Assembly (NCBI RefSeq): GCF_900114995.1
Contig: NZ_FOUX01000002.1
Span: 868,001 to 932,000 of the forward strand
Direction of reading: 5' to 3'
Origin: Chitinophaga sp. YR627
GTDB taxonomy: Bacteria; Bacteroidota; Bacteroidia; Chitinophagales; Chitinophagaceae
DNA length: 64,000 nucleotides
The notes under the pieces were generated by a model. It did no database searches. It saw only the letters and a program-made list of their open reading frames with translations, and was not told the origin of the DNA. Made by a program: the position numbers and the translations under genes. This document shows positions 1-11,300 of this stretch, piece after piece. How positions within the stretch are numbered: position 1 is the stretch's first letter; each line of letters begins with the position of its first letter.

Positions 1-3000
1 GTAATATCTGAAGGCCTCTTCAGCGCCTGATATTCTGCCTGCAGGTTTTTGAGCTGACCACATTCACAATCTGCAGGTAATGTATAGGTCGGCCTGTTTG
101 TAAGTACCGGCTGTTTATCATATGGAGCCGGGATCGTCACAATATATTCATTACATTCAAAAGGATCTGTTACGCCCAACCAACTGTTTGCATCCTCTAA
201 AAACTGCTGGAAACTTCTGTATTCATAAGTACTGGATGGTCTGACCGAACTTGCTCCGTAAGGATGGTCTATATCACAACCCTCTTTACAGATCTCCAGA
301 AGGGTCGGAATGATATAGTCGCTCACTACGATCGAATCATATTTACAAGGCGCCAGTTGCTTAACCCATGCCTGTACATAACTACGGCAATTCTCATCAT
401 ATGAGCGTTGTAATTTTGCGGCAATTGAATCCTTCAGCACGGTTGTATCAGTGCTATTCAGGAATCCACCACCATTCTCTGCAAGCGCCTCAGACGCAAT
501 ATAGAAATGCGGTTGATTACCCGCCGCCGACAATTGTGCTGAGGTTACTTTCGGATATTCCGGATAAACGACATTATTAACTCTGTCATTAATGATGTTA
601 TGTTTGGTCGTCAGGTACATCTGACGGAAAGAACGCCATGACATATCCAGATCACCCTTACACATTAACGTCGAATCGAAGGCTTTTGCAGGCGTATTAT
701 ATTGCTGATAGCAGGTAAGACTTCCTCCAGAACACTTCATACTCACCGCCGCCATACTCCACATTGACAGCTGGCTGGTACCACTGCCACCATTGGCATT
801 GTTCAGTTTGTTTTCCAGTGCATCTTTTTGTGAGACTGCCAGAGGATCTTTATTGGCCAATACCGCAGGGAAATAAAAGCCGTTATTGGCAGTAGGATTA
901 AGATATCCCTTTGCCTTTGCTTCTGAATATGTTTCTACGCTTTCGAATGATTTATCCCATATATAGCTGTCTTTGAATTTCTCCATCTCAAGCAGCTTGT
1001 AATACTCAGGATGGAATTTCAGCAATGACTCCGCCCACGATGTCTTAAACTTAGCAATGAATTGCTGAGGATCTAACTTCTGTGGAATAACATATGTATC
1101 GTTGCGGTCATCGTATACCGTATCTCTTTTCCCTGATTCATCATAGTAAATAACCGAATCCCTGCTGTAAGGAGGTAATTCGGTCTCATCACGGTGATAG
1201 AATACAGAATATGCATTTACCGAGTCCAGCGTAGCATACTGACCATAAGGACCTGTTACATCCAGCAGCATTGCATTCCTGATAGCGCCTATTTCGGAGC
1301 CGGCATCACACAAAATGTCACATGCATTTACTGCTGACTCATATGCAGCGTAGGCCGCACCTCTGTACCTGGACGAATCTGCTGCTGCAATACCGCCCTT
1401 GATCATATATTTGATCCGGAATGCATCCCAGGTACCTACGCTATCCCGGCATGTTTTACAGTCTGGAATACAAGCTGTAGTGTCACGGCTGATACTATCC
1501 CGTTGTTGTTGAATGAACTGCTCAAGGGTCACACATACCTGATTCTTAACAAAAACACTATCCCTGTAATAGTCCAGCGCATCTGTATTTACTACCAGGC
1601 GTTTTGAGATCTGATAACTACCAGGTACCAGGTGCTTTGTGAAGCTGATATTAAAACCGGGTGTTCCACAGCCTGTCGGTATTGTTCCTGGTGTATAGTT
1701 ATGGAATACTGTGTCAAAAGGTTTACCTCCCAGACGTTGGTTAGAGGCATCATCTGTGATTGTTATCTGCAGATCATACAGCGCATTATAACAAATAGTA
1801 GCGCCATTAATGCAGCTTTTACTTTGTAATACCGGCGCATTTAGCTGATACTTGAAGGAATAATCATCTTCAATTGTCACTAGTTGAGTCTGAATATTTT
1901 CCATCACCAGATCTTTGACAATCCTGTTATTACTTCTTGACAACGTGTCTGTATAAGAAATAATAGGGTTATATGAAAGTCCTGCCAGATTCGCACTATC
2001 TGGTACGCCAGACAATGCAGTGGCTATGGTTCGCCCGTACATGTCCACATAGTTTACACTATATTGACCATTTGCGTCTTCCACGATATTCTTAAAATAG
2101 TGGTTTTTAGGTCCTACTTCTGTTCCAAAGAGTGCGTCCAGGTCATTGTCGCCTGGTGTACCATAGCTGTATTTGGTTTCATGATTACTTCCCAGTCTGT
2201 GAACTGGTCCTAAGCCCCCTTCGCGACTGATCCTGCCTGTATTATCCTGTGTATAGGATGTTTCTGTGAAAGCATATCCACCTGCATCCGGGATGTATTT
2301 GTTAATGCCGTTATCTTTTTCCGGATTATCCGGTGAATAATACTGGTTAGCACCAGAGCTTGTAGACATTGGCTTTGCCGATTCAGACAGAAAATCAGCC
2401 GGATTTATAAGCGTATCATAATTTCCTCTGTCATATTCCGCACCGTTGACACTCCTGTTGAAGTTGCGTGAATACTTGATCACCGTACTTAAGGTAGGTG
2501 CCGGCAATACCTTTATAACAGGTCGTCCCTGATAGTCATACATTGACTCTGTTATGATAGTTGTATTAGTAGTATTATCTTTTGTTACTGTTTGCCGGCT
2601 GCGTAAACTACCATCGAAATAATTTACCTGCGCCTTACGCTTTCCATCTTCAGCATAGCTGACCGAAGATTGCCAGTTCAGGGCACGCTGATGCCCGGTG
2701 AAGCTGAATTGCCCCATACCTCCGGAATATATAGAACTCCAGGCCGTTTCGACTCTGCTGCCGTCTGGTCTCTCCTGAACGGCTCTCACACGGAAGAATA
2801 ATACCCCCCCATCATCATAAAGCAATGGTATACTGTATCTGAAGCCAGCTAGTGTAACCCTGCTGGCATTATTACGGAAAATCAGTTCTCTGTTAAAAGG
2901 GTTTCCATAACGACCACTCAGCAGTGCGGTAGAATCTATATATGACCATTCCAGGTCATACACATCAGCCCCTGTCACAACCGGCCAGGTTACGCTAAGT

Positions 3001-3635
3001 TCGTCTGTTGAGTCTGTATTAGCGGGAATGTTGCCTTCGATGCTGATACTTTTCACACCGTCATTGGCACAGGACAACTTATAAGTGATCTGTGCATCAA
3101 TTTCATTCTCCAGCAGCAATGCAGATAGTACACGTGGTGGCGCACTTGTTGTCAGTCCTAATACTTTGACATTAACACTATGTGCATTATTGAAAACAAA
3201 ACTGCTTCTGCTGGTGTAAGCACTGGTGTCCGAATAATTAATACTGAGGGTCCTGTCCACAGAATCCAGTATAAAATCTGGCCGGGTATAGATAATACGA
3301 ACGTTGACCGAAGCAGTAAACGTTACTGGCAATAATACCCTGGCATATTCATTGAGCTTAAATGTAATTATATTCTTAACCTGGTATGGCGTATCCAGTT
3401 TAGCTTGCAATGTAGGATTGAAATATGCAGTATCCTGAACTAATACAAAAGAATCTTTTGCTAATTGTCCCTTACTGCCATCAAGCCATCCTTTGAGCAC
3501 TGAAAGCGTTTGTGCCTGAGTATGAGTGGTCGCCAGTAAAAGCAACAGTATAGGAATGCGCTTTAGTAAAACAGGTATCAACGCCCGTCTTACAATGGCT
3601 GCTGCCATGGCCTTTATTTGTAAAATTCGTTTCAT
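1..3635 (-). CDS. Large exported RHS/YD-repeat-type protein, N-terminal 1211 residues (3' end outside window)
   Basis: I translated the minus strand from the ATG at 3635 and found it open to the left edge, so the C-terminal part is missing. It starts with a basic N-terminus (MKRILQIKAMAAA), then a Leu-rich hydrophobic segment ending in a TQAQ-like cleavage site, which is a signal peptide. The early part reads like beta-sandwich repeats. A later segment has phrases typical of Bacteroidota RHS-type proteins (FTGHQRALNWQSSVSYAEDG, YDYQGRPVIKVLPAP), followed by many Cys-containing motifs (CIPDCKTCRDS, CDILCDAG). It lies 26 nt after the 564-residue gene and is the third gene of one operon. Such proteins usually end in an RHS core and a variable tip, but that part cannot be seen here. 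The family call is inference from motifs and operon layout; the function (surface display, toxin delivery or adhesion) is unknown. Confidence 0.7.
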   Translation of the reverse strand, partial: MKRILQIKAMAAAIVRRALIPVLLKRIPILLLLLATTHTQAQTLSVLKGWLDGSKGQLAKDSFVLVQDTAYFNPTLQAKLDTPYQVKNIITFKLNEYARVLLPVTFTASVNVRIIYTRPDFILDSVDRTLSINYSDTSAYTSRSSFVFNNAHSVNVKVLGLTTSAPPRVLSALLLENEIDAQITYKLSCANDGVKSISIEGNIPANTDSTDELSVTWPVVTGADVYDLEWSYIDSTALLSGRYGNPFNRELIFRNNASRVTLAGFRYSIPLLYDDGGVLFFRVRAVQERPDGSRVETAWSSIYSGGMGQFSFTGHQRALNWQSSVSYAEDGKRKAQVNYFDGSLRSRQTVTKDNTTNTTIITESMYDYQGRPVIKVLPAPTLSTVIKYSRNFNRSVNGAEYDRGNYDTLINPADFLSESAKPMSTSSGANQYYSPDNPEKDNGINKYIPDAGGYAFTETSYTQDNTGRISREGGLGPVHRLGSNHETKYSYGTPGDNDLDALFGTEVGPKNHYFKNIVEDANGQYSVNYVDMYGRTIATALSGVPDSANLAGLSYNPIISYTDTLSRSNNRIVKDLVMENIQTQLVTIEDDYSFKYQLNAPVLQSKSCINGATICYNALYDLQITITDDASNQRLGGKPFDTVFHNYTPGTIPTGCGTPGFNISFTKHLVPGSYQISKRLVVNTDALDYYRDSVFVKNQVCVTLEQFIQQQRDSISRDTTACIPDCKTCRDSVGTWDAFRIKYMIKGGIAAADSSRYRGAAYAAYESAVNACDILCDAGSEIGAIRNAMLLDVTGPYGQYATLDSVNAYSVFYHRDETELPPYSRDSVIYYDESGKRDTVYDDRNDTYVIPQKLDPQQFIAKFKTSWAESLLKFHPEYYKLLEMEKFKDSYIWDKSFESVETYSEAKAKGYLNPTANNGFYFPAVLANKDPLAVSQKDALENKLNNANGGSGTSQLSMWSMAAVSMKCSGGSLTCYQQYNTPAKAFDSTLMCKGDLDMSWRSFRQMYLTTKHNIINDRVNNVVYPEYPKVTSAQLSAAGNQPHFYIASEALAENGGGFLNSTDTTVLKDSIAAKLQRSYDENCRSYVQAWVKQLAPCKYDSIVVSDYIIPTLLEICKEGCDIDHPYGASSVRPSSTYEYRSFQQFLEDANSWLGVTDPFECNEYIVTIPAPYDKQPVLTNRPTYTLPADCECGQLKNLQAEYQALKRPSDI

Positions 3636-3661
3636 CTGTCAGTTATTTTCACAATGAATGA

Positions 3662-5356
3662 TTATGGTAACACTTCTTTCTGGAGGGAGTTCCTTGTTTC
3701 CGTTATCGTTTTGATCCCTCTTTCCGTTTCTTTCTTCAATCTGATCAATGTACCATCATCATCGTATTCATACATTGTGGCATAGTTATTCTCATCGAGT
3801 TCAGCCATCAGTCTCAGATCATCCGGACTGTACACGAAAGACTTCATGTTGGCATTATAAGGATGCAGGCGAATGTCATCGAAATACACCGGCACAGATC
3901 CTGTTGATCGCAGATAAAGCGTGATACTGACAGCGTCTGTCGGTACGTCTATCGGCTGCTCATATCGTTGCCAGCCCTCAATAATGTTACCGGCAGGAAC
4001 AGCGGTGATGGAGACGCTATCAGTAGCTCTTCTTATTGTAATGACAACCTGATTACCAGTATAGACAGAACCTTTGCATTCAGCCCCTTCTTTTACCCAT
4101 GCACTCATCAAAAGGCGTTTGCCAGCCAATGGTGAAAAAGTAGGCAACAATACCTCTTTACCTACCCTGATACTTTTCAATACAAGTTTCTTATCCTTAC
4201 AATCGCTGCTGTCTGTATTAAATGATATCCGGAACGTTGTAGAGTCAGCGTTCACGAAAGCAGTACCAATACCGTAGGTGGCACCAGCGTCTACTTTCAG
4301 GCTATAGCGGCCGGTATGCTGTTGTGTCGTATCAAAATGGCTCTTGTAAGGAGAAAAATCAAAACCGCGCAGACTTTCACAAACAACACGGCAGGCAGTA
4401 TCTTTTAGGAAATAATCCTCAAAACCATCAAAGACGGTCTCTCTGTACCTTGCGTTTTCTGACACAGCTACAGGCAGGGCATCATCATACCCAAACAGTC
4501 CGCTGCTATACCTTCCAAGTGGATCTTTTGTTTCCATTTCCTGCCCTCTGCGACCATAAAGGGTTGTCTCACCCATCCAAAGCCATCTTACAGTGTCCGG
4601 TTGAATTACCCATTTATTGTTGTCCAACTTGTAGTAGTAGGTGAAATTAGCGATGGTACCAGCCCTTCTGGCATGTGCTGCCACAGTCGTTGCAATCTCA
4701 TTCCTGTCTGTATACATTTTATAGTTTCTCAAAACCCTCCAGTTACCAGCCATCCCATTTACATATGGATTTACACTCGTATCGGTAACTGCACTATAAC
4801 AGTTACCTGCCGGCTTAACCTCGCAGGTATAGCAGGTCCCGATCTTAAGCTGAGCGATGGAGCCAGAGGATCCCGATCTATGATATGTCACTACATCAGC
4901 ACCTGTACAGGCATCACTTCGCAGGCTATCAAACCTGATATTACCTGCCGAAGATGTCAGAGACACCTCACAGTCACCGACCCTGGCCCTGTACTGTGTG
5001 CCAATAGTATCAGCAGTCAATGCATAAAAGTTATTGTTGATATTCTTATAAAGGATCGCACATTGTGTGTACGAAATATTATATCCGGCATTTCTTGCGT
5101 CTTTGATAAGAGATGCGATCACGACATGTTCGGACTCCTTCGTCAGCAGTCTATTGGACGTGATCAGGTAATCAAACAATGGCTTCAGGCAATCGCAGGT
5201 ACACGAAGTCTGCGCTGCTACTTTATTTTGTATACTGCCACCTCCTGCTATTAGCAGGAAGGCGATCAGTACTTTAATTGCCAGGTGGCGTTTTTTATAT
5301 TGTTTCATAGGAAGAGACGCTTTTTGTAACTGCGATGGCATTATTTTTCCGGTCAT
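3662..5356 (-). CDS. Exported protein with a carbohydrate-binding-like jelly-roll region, middle gene of RHS-type operon
   Basis: 564 residues from the first ATG, which overlaps the stop of the upstream giant gene as ATGA, so translation is probably coupled. A second ATG at residue 17 (position 5308) gives a cleaner signal peptide (MKQYKKRHLAIKVLIAFLLI) and may be the true start. Residues about 340-510 look like a galactose-binding-like or CBM4_9-like fold (a stretch beginning GRYSLKVDAG and ending YFDDIRLHPY). The last 60 residues (MYEYDDDGTLIRLKKETERG) look like the linker that precedes YD repeats in RHS proteins. The fold is inferred from motif resemblance. Its position between two giant exported proteins suggests a component of the same surface assembly. 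Confidence 0.7.
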   Translation of the reverse strand: MTGKIMPSQLQKASLPMKQYKKRHLAIKVLIAFLLIAGGGSIQNKVAAQTSCTCDCLKPLFDYLITSNRLLTKESEHVVIASLIKDARNAGYNISYTQCAILYKNINNNFYALTADTIGTQYRARVGDCEVSLTSSAGNIRFDSLRSDACTGADVVTYHRSGSSGSIAQLKIGTCYTCEVKPAGNCYSAVTDTSVNPYVNGMAGNWRVLRNYKMYTDRNEIATTVAAHARRAGTIANFTYYYKLDNNKWVIQPDTVRWLWMGETTLYGRRGQEMETKDPLGRYSSGLFGYDDALPVAVSENARYRETVFDGFEDYFLKDTACRVVCESLRGFDFSPYKSHFDTTQQHTGRYSLKVDAGATYGIGTAFVNADSTTFRISFNTDSSDCKDKKLVLKSIRVGKEVLLPTFSPLAGKRLLMSAWVKEGAECKGSVYTGNQVVITIRRATDSVSITAVPAGNIIEGWQRYEQPIDVPTDAVSITLYLRSTGSVPVYFDDIRLHPYNANMKSFVYSPDDLRLMAELDENNYATMYEYDDDGTLIRLKKETERGIKTITETRNSLQKEVLP

Positions 5357-8300
5357 GGCAGATTATGAATTACGACACCTGCATTTCCCGTTTTTAAGTC
5401 AGCAGGATACCCATCGGTCAATGATTTAATGAAAAAGTCCGTTACAGGAGCCTGACATGACTGACAGTTCCACTCATAAAGATTATTTCCTTCGAAGCCC
5501 TGTAGATAAATAAGGCCAGATGTTGTGAACGTTTGTACGCCGGCTGGAATCCTGACGATAAAAGGTGAGCTCGAGTTAATACCACTTCCTGGTTTTGAAC
5601 CTGCCGGAGGTGTGAATAAATTAGAGCCTCTGTACAGTACGCCATTAGGACTGGTCCTTAACTCTCCAAACAATAATACTATGTCAGTGGTCGTCGGTTC
5701 CGGGAACTTAAAGACTAAAGTAACACTTCCCTGCTGTGTACATCCTCTATCAGAACAGCTCCATGTAACGGTCGCACTAACCGGACAAATACCGTTCTGG
5801 TTGGCGTACGCCTGTCCCAGTACATTCGCTCTCACCAAAGCAAGGCTATCCGCCTGTGCCTGGCTTACCAGCGAGGAATCCGTTCGTGCAGGATGCTGGT
5901 ACGTTACCAGAGATCCTGTACCTCCGCTGCAATCGTTCTTACGGAAATCTTTGCTGAATGCAATACTATAATAGTAAGGAAGACATATACCATTTGCGTT
6001 TGCGTAGTCCTGCGCATTCATATCAAGATCGGCCGTTGCTTTGGCATCTGCATCTGCCTGACTGATAACAGACGTATACTCTCCCGCCGGAACGACATAG
6101 GTAATAGAAGTAGAACCAAAACCTTTTCCACAGTCCGAGCGCAGGAGCGAACGGCTGGTTTCTACGTTCGTATAGTATTTCGTACCACAAGTATTTCCAC
6201 CTGCGTATTCTTCATAGCTAACAGGAACGCAATTCATTACAGTGGCTGCTTTAAGATTGTCCGTCACTTTCCAGAATTGTCCGAATGTCACGATGTCAGA
6301 AGCAACAACTCTGTTGCTGTCCAATACCAGGGAATATCCAGACGCATTTTTTATCAGTGGATTATTCAGGGATGTGATCTGTCCAGTCTGCGCTGCAATG
6401 TTCCTTCTTCCTGAACGTATTATTCTCATTTTGAGATCATTCCCGGTGAATGGAGTACCATTACGATCAACAAAATAAATATCAGGTGCTGCGCCTTCTG
6501 TCTGAAGATTTGCATCCACCGCATATAATGTAGTCAACGCGGCGAAGGTGGCTATTTCAGGATTACAATCTGTTCCTCCTGTCTGCGGTTTAGAAGCTAC
6601 AATGATCTCATCACCGGAAGTGAAATAATCGGCAGCTGTCTTTAACGTATCAAGACCTTTTACAATCTTACCCTGCTTGATATAGATACCGGATAAGGTC
6701 GTGTTAATGTTCTTATATGCACCGCTCATGCCGTCGTAGATCCATGCGGCCGGCATAGTGAATTTGTATACAGGATCATCAAACTCATTATACGTGCGGA
6801 TCAATACAGGCTCACCTGTTTCTGCGTCAAATAAAAGGTTCTTGGTACCCACACTACTACCCTTGTCCACTACAACAGTACTGTCCAGAATACCATGCCG
6901 GTTGATAAGCTTTGTAACACCAATTGACTGGAATTTCGTTTCCTCACGTTGGCCAAGGTTCCATAAGGTAGGCAACAGAAATACTGGCGGGAATGGAAAT
7001 GTAAAGTTATCACCGTTTAGATTTAGATTAAGTGCATTTGTAACAGAATGTTGTTCACGCATATCCATCATCAGTTCAATATCCTTACCGATAGAAGCTG
7101 TGCTATCTATCACGCCCCGCTCATCAATTGCCATCACGGTATTATTCAGATGTTTGGATATCGAATTCTGGTTATCAACCTTATAGAAACTCTCGCTATA
7201 TGCAATTGGTGTCTGCGCATTTGCTTCTGAATAGGTGGCACTTGAACGAGGCTTCCCATTCATATCATTCAACTCTACTTTAAAACCCTGGCTGACAGCT
7301 ACAAAATGACAGGCATTAATACGCAGGAAATTGCTCAATAGTGGTTTATAACGTTTCTTACTATCTGCCAGCATCGTCATATCTGTGAGCGTCGGGAAAT
7401 CATAGCTGGTATAAAAACCGGTTTCGGTATAACCATTGGCAGACCTTACATTCTTTGCATGGATAGTACGCACACGAACTTTGCTGTAACCTACAGATGG
7501 CGCAGGATAGAAGGTTTCACCTAATGGCTTCTCTGTGTATCCTATGCTGATCGGCGCCAGTACAGCTACCTGCTCTTTATAAGTGATAGGAAGGCGCCAC
7601 GGATTCTCCTCACCACCAATTGCCGGTTCGAAAGTCGCTACCCCACTACTGATAGTACTCTCAATACCGTTCACCGCACGGGTTGTGGTATACTGATATT
7701 CCTGACCGTAAACCGATTCGCGCTGGTTTGTCATCTTATCCCAATGGTCATAAATACGAACACGCTTCACACGTAAACCACCACCGTATTTTTTATAGTA
7801 AGGACTATTCAGTCGTACAAATGATCTGGAAGTATCAATTCGGCTGGCCCAGTTTTTAGAACGGGCCAGGTTATCGAAGCTGGTCACCATTTCAAGTACA
7901 TTCGTGGCTTGTGACAGCAGGATTTTAACGGCATCTCCAAAATCGATGTCGTCCCCCACGTCAGAACCGGGATAAGCTTTCGACGGAAGACTAAGACGGA
8001 GGTATTGAACAGTTGCTTTTGCAAGCGGACTATAAATACTTCCCAGCTTGCCTGTTTCGCCGGATTGGGTAATAGCTTTCATTTTCAGCCACATAGTCTG
8101 ACCTCCGTTATAATAACCGAAAGTTCCAGGCTCCAGGTTAGCATAACAGGATACATATTCATAACCGTCTCCAAACTTGTCTCCTGGCATTTTCACATAC
8201 ACCTTAAAGAACAGTGTATCCATTCCTTCCAGGTAGCGGCTATATAATTCTGCATTACTTGTCACTGGTTTTGGGAGTCTGACAGAGACAAACAGATAGT

Positions 8301-11300
8301 CATTAATGCCCCCATATAATTTTGTATCAAGATCCGTCAGCGTCTCTGGTTTTTTGTCAGATAAGCCTACAATTTTAAACATTTCTGCCGCACGCCTGTT
8401 TTGCACAAACGCATAATCATCACTCTCGTAGTCGATCTTCATCCTGCCACCCGAGGGTAACACGATGGAATCCAGTGTCCATGCGGCAGCATTTTTTGCA
8501 GCCAGGGTACTATCCTGCAACGCATAAGGATACTCTGCATTGGTCAGGAGATTACTGGTTGAGGATCCTGGATTCTGCAAAGGATCTTTGTAGTTCCCCC
8601 AACGGTCGTAAGATTTAAGATTATAAGATGGATTATTTGCGTTGTAATTGAATATGTAAGGATTACGCTCCTTCTTATTGTTACCATTATAGGTAAACCA
8701 GATACGTTTCAACGTAAGCTTACCCTTACTGCTGCCTTTTACAAGACCGCTACAAAGATCATAACTATATGTAAAGTGAATAGTTTTAACCGGTCTGGCT
8801 TTCAGGGGATCGCGACGATAGTCCGCCTTTATATAAAGGTTGATCTCATCGAGCTTCTTTAATACCTTCGCTGAAGAGGTTTTGCCATCTTCGTCTATTG
8901 ATGGCTGGTCATCACGATCGCTGAGTTTGAAAGTAGCGATCATATTCCTGGACTCAATTGAATTGAGATACCAGATCTCTTTTTCCCCATATACATAGCT
9001 ACCCTTGTCGTCACGGTTGTCTGTCCGCAGACCTTCATTATAGGCTGCGCTGTCTGTATAGGGAGTTCTCCATTTATAAGGATTCTTAATCCCCGCTATC
9101 TTCGAGTAGTTGAACTTAACAGCATCGCCAAGGTCATCATCAGAAATACCATCTCCGGTACGATCTACATAATCAGGTGACAACAGCCCTGTCAGCAGGA
9201 ATGAATGCGCATAGGCAGGCACTTCCTCCTTATTAAAATAATTGTCTTTCCCCTTGGTATTATTAACGGTATTATCAACACCAGGCTTATATTTCACAAG
9301 ACCATTCTTAGCATTTCCATCGGCGGCATCTACTGAGAATGTGACATCTTTCTGCTTCAGATTATATACAGGAATACCATATACATACCGGCGGCCGTCA
9401 CTGTTTAAAACACTGATTTCGGAGATATGATTTTTTTTCCGGAAATCGTTTATACGCTTTTCTCTTGACAGTTGTCCGTTACCCACAAGAAAGGTATCTG
9501 TAGCTGGCATCAGATAAAGGCTCTTACCATGGATAGGTAACAATGGCAGACCGGCATAAAACCAACGGAACTGCAGTGTTACTTTTCCTTTAGCCTGGTA
9601 ATATTCAAGCCTGATATTATATAACTCACCGGCTACCATATTCACTGTGGCTGTATCTGGCGCTTTACGATGATCATTCCAACGATTAATGAACATGGAA
9701 TCATTGATAGAAAGTCGCACGCCATCATCGGAATGGGTTACTATTTTATAAGTACCGGTAACGTCTGCTTTTATCCTACCCGTCCACCGAACCGAAAAAT
9801 TATTCTTCACCGTCGGTGCGCCTGCAGGCCTGGCATTATTGAACTCATCCTGATTCTGGTAGTTGATGATCGTGTCTACCTTGGAATAAATCAGTCCATC
9901 AAAGTTTTTGCCTGAATAAACCTGCGCGAAGAGTCCGTTAGGCCCAGCATCAGTTTCTGTCGGTAATTCAAGCTTACAATTACTTGCGCCATAATTATTG
10001 ATGCTGTAGTTGTCAATATATTTAGATAATCCGGCAACACCTGCCTCCTCCGCTGTCAGGTAGGATATGACCTGCGTACGTTTGTCCCTGTTCTTTTTAT
10101 AAACATTATCAGGGCTCATTGTTTGCTGTCCTGCTCTCACTTTATTCACATATCTGTTCAGGATATTTGTCGGAGTAATATACGGACTGCTTTTGCTTGA
10201 CTGATACAATTCCACTGCTACAACATCGTCGCCACCTATATTATCATAAAAAGCCTTTGTGTTTACAGCTTTCTCGCCCGGATTCCTGAAATACGCTGCT
10301 TCAAACTGCTTGTCAGACTTTCTGAAAGACAAAAGCGAAGACAGCGGATTCATACTTCTCCATGGACCATTCTCTGTATAAGAACGGTTTAAGTTCAGGT
10401 CAACACCCCAATGTACGAGATCGCCCGCAGCGATGTCTGCACTAAGACGCCCGGATCTGTCTTTTGTCCTCATCCGATGATCATATACAAAACCAATATC
10501 ACCTCTGTAAGCGCGGAACATTCCTCCTGTGCCCTCACCGGACATCGAAAAAACATCATAGGTATATGAAGGCACAGCTATATTCGGAACTTCCGGTTTC
10601 TCCCGGTAAGGCATGTCCTTTTCGCGATTGAAATCGAGCAATGCACCACCAGATGGATCAGCATTCTGATAGTTCAGATATCCGAACGCCGGAATTGCCA
10701 GCTGGCGATCTTCTGGTTCTATGCCTTGTTTGGATACATAACCGCTCACAAAAATATTCCCATCCAGGATCTTTACCAGACCACCTAATTTTGCTGTTAC
10801 ACTAATAAGTGAACTGGTATATGGTACTGTAATTGTTGGAGTAAAAGAGGGATGTGCAAAAGACATTTCAGTATCGAATGCACCACTGCTTCCCTGCCTG
10901 TTGTTCTTTGTAGAAGTAGTATACTGTCTTAAGCCGGCTGATGATGTCAACGATTTAAGGCCTGTTCTGGTATTGGCTGACAAAGAACTGGAAACGCTGA
11001 ATGCCGCGTGGTTCATATTTTCTATCGCCTCCTGCTTACCAACTTCCCAGGAGAGAGAATTGCCCACGGAGATACCTCCCTGGGAACTGTTAGTGAACGA
11101 CAAGCCAGATGTAAGCGTACCCATATTTTTGGCGCCTACGTTTATACTCGCATTCAGCCCCGATTCAATACCGAAACCAGTATAATTACTATGTGTGATT
11201 CCAACACTGGCACCAAGGTTCACCCCTAATCCGCTATCGGACTTCTGGTTGGAAGCTTTTGGCATACCCGCCAGTTCGAAGCTTGCACCAACAGTAACTC

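Noticed and set aside
4601-5254. 217-codon plus-strand ORF opposite the 564-residue gene
   Set aside because: The minus strand has the signal peptide and operon coupling; the plus frame shows no domain.
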